The notes under the pieces are model-generated. The model searched no databases, was not told the origin of the DNA, and saw only the letters and a list, made by a program, of their open reading frames with translations. The translations under genes and the position numbers were made by a program. 11,562 nucleotides of DNA from Enterobacteriaceae bacterium UBA3516 (GTDB taxonomy: Bacteria > Pseudomonadota > Gammaproteobacteria > Enterobacterales > Enterobacteriaceae): contig DFPL01000083.1 of assembly GCA_002377245.1 (NCBI GenBank), positions 1-11,562 on the forward strand, written 5' to 3'. Positions 1-6,750 of the stretch are shown here, in pieces. The stretch's first letter is position 1. Every line of letters starts with the position of its first letter.

Positions 1-40
1 CCCCTCCAGTGGGAGAGGGCCCGTGTGAGGGCATCAGACC
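1..40 (+). repeat. Truncated copy of a GGGAGAGGG hairpin repeat
   Basis: The window opens inside a short palindromic repeat. CCCTCC, a three-base loop and GGGAGAGGG form the end of a hairpin, followed by a GTGAGGGCATCAGACC tail. The minus-strand reading of 4424-4506 and the element at 183-321 share the same CCCTCTCC/GGAGAGGG core. Repeats of this kind are common between genes in Enterobacter-like genomes. The left part lies outside the window, so its full extent is unknown. Confidence 0.55.
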
Positions 41-56
41 TCAGAAGGATAAAAGC

Positions 57-83
57 AAAACGGCACCACCGGGTGCCGTTTTT
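57..83 (+). terminator. Strong rho-independent terminator, probably for a convergent gene to the left
   Basis: A perfect 11-bp stem, AAAACGGCACC (57-67) with GGTGCCGTTTT (72-82), encloses a four-base loop ACCG and ends in a run of five T. The flanking A and T runs make it potentially bidirectional. dppF has its own terminator at 372-401, so this one most likely ends a plus-strand gene lying left of the window. That gene cannot be identified here. Confidence 0.75.
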
Positions 84-182
84 AATGTCTGCTCCATCTC
101 CCCGTGGGCTGATGGATCCCCTGTAGTACGACGTTTTACAGCAATATCATTGCGCAATGAGAATAAAATAGTCACCGCGATG

Positions 183-321
183 ACAGGTTCTGGCGCTACA
201 GAAAAGCACGGAACATAAGGTGAACGGAATGACCCTCAGAGCCGCATGTTCCCCCTCACCCTAACCCTCTCCCTCAGGGAGAGGGAACTGTCCGTGCTCG
301 CATTTTGTGGGGATGCCTCAG
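183..321 (+). repeat. Left arm of a ~140-bp inverted repeat (interspersed element)
   Basis: This segment starts ACAGGTTCTGGCGCTACAG, continues through GGAACATAAGGTGAACGG, a CCCTAACCCTCTCCC hairpin and AACTGTCCGTGCTCG, and ends TGTGGGGATGCCTCAG. The reverse complement of 11321-11464 reads almost the same. Differences are a few substitutions, a changed hairpin loop and a small indel near GCATTTTG/GTATTATTTTG. Similarity stops abruptly at position 183 and fades beyond 321, which marks the outer boundary clearly. It looks like a mobile or amplified intergenic repeat. No transposase or long open frame is present. Confidence 0.75.
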
Positions 322-371
322 GGAGAGGGAGAGTGGAAAAGACGGCTCACATGCCCGCCTCCCCGGCCCAT

Positions 372-401
372 AAAAAAACCGGCGCCTCTGCACCGGTTTT
401 T
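372..401 (-). terminator. Rho-independent terminator of the dppABCDF operon
   Basis: Read on the minus strand, 19 bases after the dppF stop, AAAAACCGGTG pairs with CGCCGGTTTTT across a six-base loop CAGAGG, with one G-U pair, and is followed by a run of seven T. On the plus strand the same position would be a C-A mismatch, so the minus orientation fits better. It closes the dpp transcript. Confidence 0.85.
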
Positions 402-419
402 ATTTTTGCTCACTCACAC

Positions 420-1433
420 TCACGCGTGGGGCTTTTCGCCGTTCTCATCCTGATCGACCGCGAAGCAGGCAACCAGTTGACCGTTGTAGTCCTTCAGCTG
501 CGGCTGCAACTGAGTGCATGGGCCGAAGCGACGACGGCAGCGGGCGTTGAACGCGCAACCCGGCGGTGGGTTCAGCGGGCTTGGCAGTTCACCGGTCAGT
601 TTAATGCGCTCGCGCCGCTCGTCCGGGTTCAGACGCGGGGTCGCAGAGAGCAGCGCCTGGGTGTACGGATGGCGCGGGTTGGTGAAGATCTGGTCCTTGG
701 TGCCTTTCTCAACGCAGCGGCCGAGATACATCACCATCACTTCATCCGCAATATGTTCCACCACCGACAGGTCGTGAGAGATGAAAACATACGACAGCCC
801 CAAATCCTGCTGTAAATCCATCATCAGGTTCAGCACCTGCGCACGCACGGAGACATCCAGCGCGGAAACCGGTTCATCAGCAATCACCACGTCCGGGTCA
901 AGCATCAACCCACGAGCAATGGCAATACGCTGGCGCTGACCGCCGGAGAACATATGCGGGTAACGGTCGTAATGCTCGGTTTTCAGGCCGACTTTTGCCA
1001 TCATCTCCAGCGCTTTCTCACGACGCTCGGCTTTACTCAAGGTCGAGTTAATTTGCAGCGGCTCTTCCAGAATCTGTCCCACTTTTTTACGCGGGTTCAG
1101 TGAACCGTACGGGTTCTGGAACACAATCTGGATTTTCTGCCGACGCAGTTTCTGCGCCTGAGGATCGTGCTTGAGCAGATCCTGCCCCTGATAGTAAAGC
1201 TCGCCGCCGGTCGGCGTTTCGATCATTGTCAGCAGGCGGCCAAGGGTGGATTTACCACACCCGGACTCCCCTACCACCGCCAGCGTTTTACCGCGTTCGA
1301 GGGTGAAAGAGACGCCGTCCAGCGCTTTTACCAGGCGTTCCGGGGCAAAAAGCCCCTTCTTCACCGGGTAATGTTTTTTCAAATCAATGGCCTGCAACAG
1401 GGGTTGTTGCGTGGTGGCCTCATGCGTACTCAT
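420..1433 (-). CDS. dppF: Dipeptide ABC transporter, ATP-binding subunit DppF
   Basis: DppF is one of the two cytoplasmic ATPases that drive dipeptide import through DppB/DppC. The 337-residue product follows E. coli DppF (334 residues) closely and differs mainly at the C-terminal tail. It shows Walker A GESGCGKST (55-63), the Q-loop glutamine (Q106) in QNPYGSLNP, the ABC signature SGGQRQRIAIARG (163-175), Walker B VVIADE (182-187) and the H-loop histidine (H220). After residue 290 comes the oligopeptide/dipeptide-type C-terminal extension with a cysteine cluster (CAFNARC, then a CRRRFGPC segment, then a later VACF). In related dipeptide ATPases such a cluster can bind an iron-sulfur centre; whether it does here is inference. 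The start ATG overlaps the dppD stop (ATGA), which suggests translational coupling. It is the last gene of the operon. Confidence 0.97.
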   Translation of the reverse strand: MSTHEATTQQPLLQAIDLKKHYPVKKGLFAPERLVKALDGVSFTLERGKTLAVVGESGCGKSTLGRLLTMIETPTGGELYYQGQDLLKHDPQAQKLRRQKIQIVFQNPYGSLNPRKKVGQILEEPLQINSTLSKAERREKALEMMAKVGLKTEHYDRYPHMFSGGQRQRIAIARGLMLDPDVVIADEPVSALDVSVRAQVLNLMMDLQQDLGLSYVFISHDLSVVEHIADEVMVMYLGRCVEKGTKDQIFTNPRHPYTQALLSATPRLNPDERRERIKLTGELPSPLNPPPGCAFNARCRRRFGPCTQLQPQLKDYNGQLVACFAVDQDENGEKPHA

Positions 1434-2413
1434 AGGGTCGGCCTCCCGGCATCATCGAGTGGGTAGTGGCATTTAGACTGGCGTCCGTCCGCGAGCGTGT
1501 TCAAATCGGGCTCATCAACACGGCATTTGTCGGTGGCATAGGGGCAGCGCGGGTTCAGCAGACAGCCATTCGGGCGGTCATACTTACCGGGCACCACACC
1601 CGGCAGCGACGCCAGACGGGCTTTGTCCTGCGCAAACTCCGGCAGCGCACGCAACAGCGCCTGGGTATACGGATGACGCGGTGCACGGAAGATATCCGTC
1701 GCCGCCCCCGTTTCCACGACCTGGCCTGCGTACATCACAATGATTTTGTGCGCCGCTTCGGCCACCAGCGCCAGGTCGTGCGTAATCAGGATCAGCGCCA
1801 TGTTCTCTTTCTGCTGCAGTTCGAGCAGCAGTTCGATGATCTGAGCCTGGATGGTCACGTCGAGCGCGGTAGTCGGTTCATCGGCAATCAGCAGTTTTGG
1901 CTGACAGGCAATCGCCATGGCGATCATCACACGCTGGCTCATCCCACCGGAGAGCTGGTGTGGGTAAACGTCCAGACGCGATGCCGGGTCAGGAATCCCG
2001 ACCTGGTTGAGCAGGTCAATCGCACGCTGACGACGGGTTTTCTTGTTACCGCCCTGATGCACCTTAATCGCTTCCATGATCTGGAAGCCCACGGTGTAGC
2101 ACGGGTTGAGGCTGGTCATCGGGTCCTGGAAAATCATCGCCACTTCGGAGCCCACCAGACTACGGCGCTCTTTTTCCGAAATGCGTTTCAGATCCTGACC
2201 ATTAAACTCCAGCTTCTCCGCCATCACGCGGCCAGGGAAGTCAATCAGGCCCATGATCGCCAGTGAGCTGACCGATTTACCGGAACCAGACTCCCCAACA
2301 ATGCCGACCACTTCGCCCTGATTTACGCTGTAACTCACACGGTCTACGGCGCGGAACGCGGCCCCTTCGTCTCCGAAGTGCACCGATAATTTATCTACAT
2401 TTAATAACGCCAT
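1430..2413 (-). CDS. dppD: Dipeptide ABC transporter, ATP-binding subunit DppD
   Basis: DppD is the partner ATPase of DppF. At 327 residues it has the same length as E. coli DppD and the same MALLNVDKLSVHFGDE start. It has Walker A GESGSGKS (40-47), the Q-loop in FQDPMTSLNP (Q96), the signature SGGMSQRV (155-162), Walker B LLIADE (174-179) and the H-loop H212. The C-terminal extension carries four cysteines (CLLNPRC, DKC, SKC), the pattern reported to hold a [4Fe-4S] cluster in dipeptide and oligopeptide transporters. Cluster binding is taken from the family and cannot be seen directly. The ribosome binding site AAGGGG overlaps the dppC stop codon TAA, 10 bases before the start, so the two genes are likely coupled. 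The 3' end overlaps dppF by 4 bases. Confidence 0.97.
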   Translation of the reverse strand: MALLNVDKLSVHFGDEGAAFRAVDRVSYSVNQGEVVGIVGESGSGKSVSSLAIMGLIDFPGRVMAEKLEFNGQDLKRISEKERRSLVGSEVAMIFQDPMTSLNPCYTVGFQIMEAIKVHQGGNKKTRRQRAIDLLNQVGIPDPASRLDVYPHQLSGGMSQRVMIAMAIACQPKLLIADEPTTALDVTIQAQIIELLLELQQKENMALILITHDLALVAEAAHKIIVMYAGQVVETGAATDIFRAPRHPYTQALLRALPEFAQDKARLASLPGVVPGKYDRPNGCLLNPRCPYATDKCRVDEPDLNTLADGRQSKCHYPLDDAGRPTL

Positions 2414-2423
2414 CTCGAACCCC

Positions 2424-3326
2424 TTACTGCTTCAGTTTAGGATCGAGCGCATCACGCAGGCCGTCACCCATCAGGTTAAATGCCAGCACCGTCAGCAGGA
2501 TCGCCAGACCCGGGAAGGTCACGACCCACCAGGCACTCTGCGCGAACTGCAACACGTCGGAGAGCATGGTGCCCCACTCCGGTGTTGGCGGCTGCGCACC
2601 CATGCCAAGGAAGCCGAGGGCGGCCATGTCGAGAATGGCGTTCGAGAAGCCGAGCGACGCCTGAACAATCAGTGGCGCAAGGCAGTTAGGGAAGATATTG
2701 ACGAACATCTGACGCATCGCACCGGCACCCGCCACGCGAGAAGCCGTCACGTAATCACGGTTAACTTCCACCAGCACCGCGGCGCGCGTCAGTCGCACAT
2801 AGTGCGGCAGCGCCACGAAGGTCAGCGCCAGCGACGCGTTGACTATCGACGGCCCGAATATAGCGACCAGTACCAGCGCCAGCAGCAGGCTCGGCAGGGC
2901 CAGCATAATGTCGACGATACGCATGATGACGGTATCCACGATACCGCCAAAGTAACCGGCAACCAGACCCAGAACGACCCCCATCACCAGCGAGAGGACC
3001 ACCACCAGGCAGCCCACCAGCAGCGACAGACGCGCACCGAACATCAGGCGCGACAGCGTGTCGCGGCCCACGTCATCGGTGCCTAACAGATGCGTCCATG
3101 TGCCGCCGTCCTGCCAGACTGGCGGGGCCAGCAGCGCATCACGGAACTGCTCCGCCGGGTTATGCGGCGCGATTACGTTCGCAAAAATGGCAATCAGCAG
3201 CATGATGACAACATACGCCAGGCCGACAACCGCGCCTTTATTGCGTTTTAAGTAATGCCAGAATTCCTGCAGCGGTGTCATAGGCACCGGTGCAGCGATA
3301 ACTTTAGTTTCAGTAACTTGTGACAT
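2424..3326 (-). CDS. dppC: Dipeptide ABC transporter, permease subunit DppC
   Basis: DppC is one of the two inner-membrane subunits that form the dipeptide channel. Its 300 residues equal the length of E. coli DppC. A cytoplasmic N-terminal tail (about 1-32) precedes a first membrane segment at about 33-53. A periplasmic stretch containing the LGTDDVGRDTLSR motif (81-93), typical of the second permease in Opp/Dpp systems, follows. Several further membrane segments come after residue 97. The EAA-type coupling loop that contacts the ATPases lies near VEVNRDYVTASRVAGAG (187-203). The gene starts 9 bases after the dppB stop with an AAGGGG-type ribosome binding site that overlaps that stop, the same arrangement as dppC to dppD. 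This is the BPD transporter permease family, and I see nothing anomalous. Confidence 0.97.
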   Translation of the reverse strand: MSQVTETKVIAAPVPMTPLQEFWHYLKRNKGAVVGLAYVVIMLLIAIFANVIAPHNPAEQFRDALLAPPVWQDGGTWTHLLGTDDVGRDTLSRLMFGARLSLLVGCLVVVLSLVMGVVLGLVAGYFGGIVDTVIMRIVDIMLALPSLLLALVLVAIFGPSIVNASLALTFVALPHYVRLTRAAVLVEVNRDYVTASRVAGAGAMRQMFVNIFPNCLAPLIVQASLGFSNAILDMAALGFLGMGAQPPTPEWGTMLSDVLQFAQSAWWVVTFPGLAILLTVLAFNLMGDGLRDALDPKLKQ

Positions 3327-3335
3327 GATGGCCCC

Positions 3336-4355
3336 TTACTTCTTATGACGAATACGCGGGTTCACCACGCCGTAAAGCAGGTCGACCAACAGGTTGACGA
3401 CAATAATCATCGTCGCGACCAGCAATACCCCGCCCTGCACAACCGGATAGTCACGGCGTTGCAATGCGTCAATCAGCCAGCGCCCCAGGCCCGGCCACGA
3501 GAAGATGGTTTCCGTCAGAATGGCCCCGGCCAGCAAGGTGCCTACCTGCAAACCGATAACGGTGACCACCGGCAACATTGCATTACGCAGTGCATGGACG
3601 ATGATGACGCGCATACGGGTCAGGCCCTTAGCACGCGCGGTACGGATGTAATCTTCACCCAGCACTTCCAGCATCGAGGAGCGGGTCATACGAACGATTA
3701 CCGCCAGCGGGATGGTGCCCAGCACAACGGCAGGCAGGATCATGTGCGCCAGCGCATCAATGAAGTTGCCCTCTTCACCCCAGATAGCCGTGTCAATCAG
3801 CATAAAGCCCGTCAGCGGATTGCTGTCGTCGAGGAACACCATATCGCTGACGCGCCCGGAGACCGGGGTCAGGTTAAGCTGCACCGAAACCAGCATAATC
3901 AGCATCATGCCCCACCAGAAGATAGGCATGGAGTAGCCGGTCAGCGCGATACTGACGGCGGTATGGTCAAAAATGGAGCCACGTTTTACCGCAGCCAGCA
4001 CGCCTACCGGGATCCCCACGGCAACGGCGAAAATCATGGCGCAGATACCCAGTTCCATGGTCGCTTTAAAGCGCGGCACGAACTCGTCCCACACCGGAAG
4101 ACGGCTCTTGAGAGAGATGCCTAAATCACCGTGCAAGACACCCCAAACATAATTGACGTATTGCTCCCACAGCGGCTTGTTAAGACCAAGCTCCGCCAAC
4201 AGCTGAGCATGACGCTCAGGGGAGAGACCACGCTCGCCCGCCATGATCATCACCGGATCGCCGGGGATCATATGAACAAAGGCAAAGGTGAGAAGGGTGA
4301 TACCGATAAACGTAGGGATAACTAACCCTAAACGTCGGAGGATGAACTGCAACAT
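3336..4355 (-). CDS. dppB: Dipeptide ABC transporter, permease subunit DppB
   Basis: DppB is the first channel-forming inner-membrane subunit. From the chosen ATG at 4355 the product is 339 residues, begins MLQFILRRLGLVIPTFIG and matches E. coli DppB in length and sequence. There is an N-terminal membrane segment (about 9-29), a periplasmic region and five more membrane segments. The EAA-type ATPase-contact loop is at about 230-260 (GEDYIRTARAKGLTRMR). The open frame runs on upstream to a GTG at 4412, which would add 19 residues (SNKDVSPPGGA and so on). I prefer the ATG because it gives the family length, although its ribosome binding site is weak. A purine-rich AGGAGAGGG within the repeat lies ahead of the GTG at an unfavourable distance. 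The dppA-dppB gap is 162 bases and carries a hairpin repeat. Confidence 0.95.
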   Translation of the reverse strand: MLQFILRRLGLVIPTFIGITLLTFAFVHMIPGDPVMIMAGERGLSPERHAQLLAELGLNKPLWEQYVNYVWGVLHGDLGISLKSRLPVWDEFVPRFKATMELGICAMIFAVAVGIPVGVLAAVKRGSIFDHTAVSIALTGYSMPIFWWGMMLIMLVSVQLNLTPVSGRVSDMVFLDDSNPLTGFMLIDTAIWGEEGNFIDALAHMILPAVVLGTIPLAVIVRMTRSSMLEVLGEDYIRTARAKGLTRMRVIIVHALRNAMLPVVTVIGLQVGTLLAGAILTETIFSWPGLGRWLIDALQRRDYPVVQGGVLLVATMIIVVNLLVDLLYGVVNPRIRHKK

Positions 4356-4423
4356 AACCCGGATTCTCTGTAGTGACGCACCGCCTGGAGGCGAGACGTC
4401 TTTATTGCTCACAAATGTAAATT

Positions 4424-4506
4424 CCCTCTCCTTTTAGAAGAGAGTGAGGGTGAGAGGGTGCATGCACCGCCCCCACCCCTGCCCTCTCCGGGAGGGAGAG
4501 GGAGAA
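4424..4506 (-). repeat. Hairpin repeat between dppA and dppB
   Basis: On the transcribed (minus) strand CCCTCTCC (4502-4495) pairs perfectly with GGAGAGGG (4489-4482) over a five-base loop. A perfect 12-bp palindrome GGTGCATGCACC lies at 4457-4468, and a second imperfect CCCTCTCC/GTGAGGG arrangement lies at 4424-4450. The element belongs to the same family as those at the window ends. From memory, E. coli carries REP-type stem-loops in the same intercistronic gap, so an unrelated repeat may serve the same role here: protecting the dppA part of the mRNA so that the binding protein is made in excess over the membrane parts. That role is inference. Confidence 0.7.
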
Positions 4507-4517
4507 CATCCTGCTTA

Positions 4518-6125
4518 TTATTCTACTGACACGTTTTCGAAGTGGTGTTTGCCCAGCGGATCAACCACATAGCCTTTGACTTCTTTACGCACTGGCTCGT
4601 AAACGGTGGAGTGCGCGACGATCAGCGCCGGAGCCTGATCATGCATCACAACCTGAGCCTGTTTGTAGAGTTCAATACGCTTGTTATGGTCGTCGGTAGC
4701 ACGTGCCGGCTGAATCAGGTCTTCAAACGGCTTGTAGCACCAGCGAGAATAGTTGGAACCGTCTTTCGCAGCCGCACAGCTGAACAGGGTGGCGAAGAAG
4801 TTGTCCGGATCCCCATTGTCCCCGGTCCAGCCCATCATCACTGCCTGGTGTTCGCCAGCTTTAGCGCGTTTCAGGTACTCGCCCCACTCGTAGGTCACGA
4901 TCTTGGCTTGCACGCCCACTTTCGCCCAGTCAGCCTGAATCATCTCAGCCATACGGCGAGCGTTCGGGTTGTACGGACGTTGTACCGGCATTGCCCACAG
5001 CTCAACGGTGAAGCCCTGCTCATGGCCCGATTCTTTCAACAACTGTTTCGCTTTCTCAACGTCGTAGGTGTAATCCTTAACGTCGTCGTTGTAGCCCCAC
5101 ATGGTCGGTGGAATCAGGTTTTTCGCCGCAGTGCCAGCGCCCTGGTAAACCGCTTTGATGATCGCTTCTTTGTTCACCGCGTAAGTCAGCGCCTGACGGA
5201 CTTTCACGTCATCAAACGGTTTCTTCTCGGTGTTGAAGGACATGTAACCGACGTTCAGGCCAGCCTGCTCCATCAGATTAATGTTTTTGTCCTGCTTCAT
5301 ACGCGCGATGTCAGCCGGGTTAGGGAACGGCATAACCTGGCACTCGTTTTTCTGCAGTTTGGCATAACGTACGGATGCGTCAGGCGTGATGGAGAAGACC
5401 AGACGATCGATCTGCGGCTTGGTGCCCCAGTAGCCTTCGAAGGCTTTGTACAGAATGCGGGAGTCTTTCTGATACTGCTGCAACTGGAATGGCCCGGTAC
5501 CAATTGGGTCCAGATCCACTTTATCCGGCGTGCCGGCTTTCAGCATGTTATCCGCGTACTCTTTGGAGAGAATTGACGCGAAGTCCATGGCGAGATCGGC
5601 CAGGAACGGAGATTCCGGACGAGTCAGCACGAACTGAACGGTATTGTCGTCAACTTTTTTCACTTCGCTGATGAGCTCAGGTAAGCCCATGCCTTCGAAG
5701 TATTCATAGCTGCCGCCAGAGATTTTGTGGTACGGGTTCTGATCGTTTTTCTGACGATCGAAGGAGAACACCACGTCGTCCGCGTTAAATTCACGCGTCG
5801 GTTTGAATGCTTTATTATCCTGCCACTTCACGCCTTTACGCAGGTGGAAGGTATAGGTTTTACCGTCTTCGCTGATTTCCCACTTCTCAGCCAGGCCCGG
5901 AATCACTTCAGTGGTGCCGATTTTGAATTCAACCAGACGGTTATAGATAGGCACAGAGCTTGCGTCGTAAGTCGTACCAGAGGTGAAAAGCTGTGGGTTA
6001 AAGCCCTCAGGGGAACCTTCTGAACAATAAACCAGGGTTTTTGCCTGCACGCTTGCTGCCACAGTCATCGCCACCAGGCTAAGACCGAGCTTCAGCATCC
6101 CTGACTTCTTCAAGGAAATACTCAT
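4518..6125 (-). CDS. dppA: Periplasmic dipeptide-binding protein DppA
   Basis: DppA captures dipeptides in the periplasm and passes them to DppBC. In E. coli it also serves dipeptide chemotaxis through Tap and haem uptake. The 535 residues equal E. coli DppA in length. A Sec signal peptide covers 1-28 (SLKK, a hydrophobic core, then ASVQA before KTLVYC). The mature protein is a family 5 solute-binding protein. The four cysteines at precursor positions 34, 262, 450 and 463 match the two disulfides known in E. coli DppA. The ligand-anchoring residues are also kept: R383 (mature 355), for the dipeptide carboxylate, and D436 (mature 408), for its amino group. The ribosome binding site TTGGAG lies 8 bases before the ATG. 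The leader contains a GcvB target (6139-6153). It is the first gene of the operon. Confidence 0.98.
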   Translation of the reverse strand: MSISLKKSGMLKLGLSLVAMTVAASVQAKTLVYCSEGSPEGFNPQLFTSGTTYDASSVPIYNRLVEFKIGTTEVIPGLAEKWEISEDGKTYTFHLRKGVKWQDNKAFKPTREFNADDVVFSFDRQKNDQNPYHKISGGSYEYFEGMGLPELISEVKKVDDNTVQFVLTRPESPFLADLAMDFASILSKEYADNMLKAGTPDKVDLDPIGTGPFQLQQYQKDSRILYKAFEGYWGTKPQIDRLVFSITPDASVRYAKLQKNECQVMPFPNPADIARMKQDKNINLMEQAGLNVGYMSFNTEKKPFDDVKVRQALTYAVNKEAIIKAVYQGAGTAAKNLIPPTMWGYNDDVKDYTYDVEKAKQLLKESGHEQGFTVELWAMPVQRPYNPNARRMAEMIQADWAKVGVQAKIVTYEWGEYLKRAKAGEHQAVMMGWTGDNGDPDNFFATLFSCAAAKDGSNYSRWCYKPFEDLIQPARATDDHNKRIELYKQAQVVMHDQAPALIVAHSTVYEPVRKEVKGYVVDPLGKHHFENVSVE

Positions 6126-6138
6126 TATTCTGCTCCAA

Positions 6139-6153
6139 TGTGATATGTGTTGT
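6139..6153 (-). promoter_or_regulatory. Predicted GcvB small-RNA target in the dppA leader
   Basis: The minus strand reads ACAACACATATCACA just before the dppA ribosome binding site TTGGAG. Against the GU-rich R1 segment of GcvB as I remember it, ACAACACA can form 8 continuous pairs and ATCACA another 6, with a small internal loop between. dppA is an established GcvB target in Salmonella and E. coli, repressed by blocking ribosome entry. The gcvB gene is not in this window, so the pairing relies on the conserved sequence in relatives. Confidence 0.65.
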
Positions 6154-6287
6154 TACCCTTGCGCTGGGTTATCCGACAGGCCTTTATTTGTTTTTTACCT
6201 GGACTTATCGGCAGTTATGAGAGATGGGAAATCCTTTCACGGGGTGAACTGAGTTGCAGTGCAGATTCTCCATGAAATGCCCCTCAT

Positions 6288-6323
6288 GCCCTACAATCTG
6301 TCAATAGAATGTCAAAACGTCAA
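6288..6323 (-). promoter_or_regulatory. Candidate sigma-70 promoter of dppABCDF
   Basis: Three TTGAC-type hexamers occur in a row on the minus strand: TTGACG (6323-6318), TTGACA (6315-6310) and TTGACA (6304-6299). TTGACG with CAGATT (6300-6295) at 17-bp spacing would start transcription near 6288. TTGACA with TAGGGC (6293-6288) at 16 bp is an alternative starting near 6281. I recall the E. coli dppA start being mapped about 165 bases before the ATG, which would be about 6290 here. The -10 elements are poor, so the exact pairing is uncertain and activation may be needed. Confidence 0.4.
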
Positions 6324-6684
6324 TACAGGTAACGGGGATTTACATCGTTGATGAGAATCAACAAACAAAGTTAAAAAAAACTTCAGGGTGCTATTTTCAG
6401 CAGGTAAATTTGTGCTACGCGCCACATGGCAGAATAATGCGCTTAAGAATTTGCTGTATATGGTGTTTATCGTTTGTACAGATTATGCAAAATTTCTTAA
6501 GAAACGATGAATATGTGAGCGATAAATACCGCGAACGTTAAAACGCACAGCGGAAAATGCTGCCTCTATCCATAAGCAACGCGAAAAAAGATTTAACTAT
6601 ATATAAAAAAATACAATGGAATATGTCACAAAACGGTGAGCTGGCAGGGTGAAATAAGGTTACGGATGGGTTAAAAAAGGGGAC

Positions 6685-6730
6685 TTTTTTTGCCCGACGA
6701 TGTGAGAAACGTAACATTCGCCGGGCAAAA
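6685..6730 (-). terminator. Long hairpin after deoX, probable end of the deoKPX transcript
   Basis: Twenty bases past the deoX stop, TTTTGCCCGGCGAATGT pairs with ACATCGTCGGGCAAAA around a loop of about 10 bases. The stem has one G-U pair and one bulged A. The T run lies in the 5' arm and the A run in the 3' arm, so it is not a classical terminator. About 12 bases further on the minus strand comes CCCCTTTTTT, itself able to pair with an A run (AAAAAAG with CTTTTTT). The position fits a transcript end that would insulate dppA from deoKPX read-through. Efficiency is uncertain. Confidence 0.5.
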
Positions 6731-6750
6731 CCCAGGGCAACTAAACGGAA

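Larger units (their letters stand above)
1..419. other. Intergenic region downstream of dppF, no gene seen
   Basis: This stretch holds a truncated hairpin repeat (1-40), a terminator (57-83), a perfect 14-bp palindrome TCATTGCGCAATGA (147-160), a longer interspersed repeat (183-321) and the dppF terminator (372-401). The open frames that cross it run through the repeats, have no convincing ribosome binding site and show no recognisable protein family. I see no coding gene. Confidence 0.6.
6126..6750. other. Intergenic region between dppA and deoX: leader, promoter and AT-rich DNA
   Basis: This 625-base stretch has no credible gene. From the dppA side it holds the ribosome binding site and GcvB target, a leader of about 165 bases, the candidate promoter (6288-6323), a 16-bp palindrome GTTGATGAGAATCAAC (6347-6362), AT-rich DNA with interlocking inverted repeats (6442-6508), and the hairpin after deoX (6685-6730). 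In E. coli K-12 the tRNA gene proK lies upstream of dppA. No tRNA-like sequence is visible here, so the deo block sits where proK would be expected, or between dppA and proK. Confidence 0.7.

Noticed and set aside
246..815. Long plus-strand open frame of 189 residues overlapping the end of dppF
   Set aside because: It starts in the repeat and runs antisense to dppF. The composition is that of a shadow frame, with no recognisable family and no supported ribosome binding site.
4542..5576. 344-residue plus-strand open frame inside dppA
   Set aside because: It lies wholly antisense to dppA, whose match to E. coli DppA is unambiguous. High-GC codon bias in dppA leaves the opposite strand open.
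6126..6750. proK tRNA gene expected upstream of dppA by analogy with E. coli
   Set aside because: No tRNA-like cloverleaf sequence or GGTTCGAATCC-type T-arm is visible in this gap. If present, it lies beyond the right edge.
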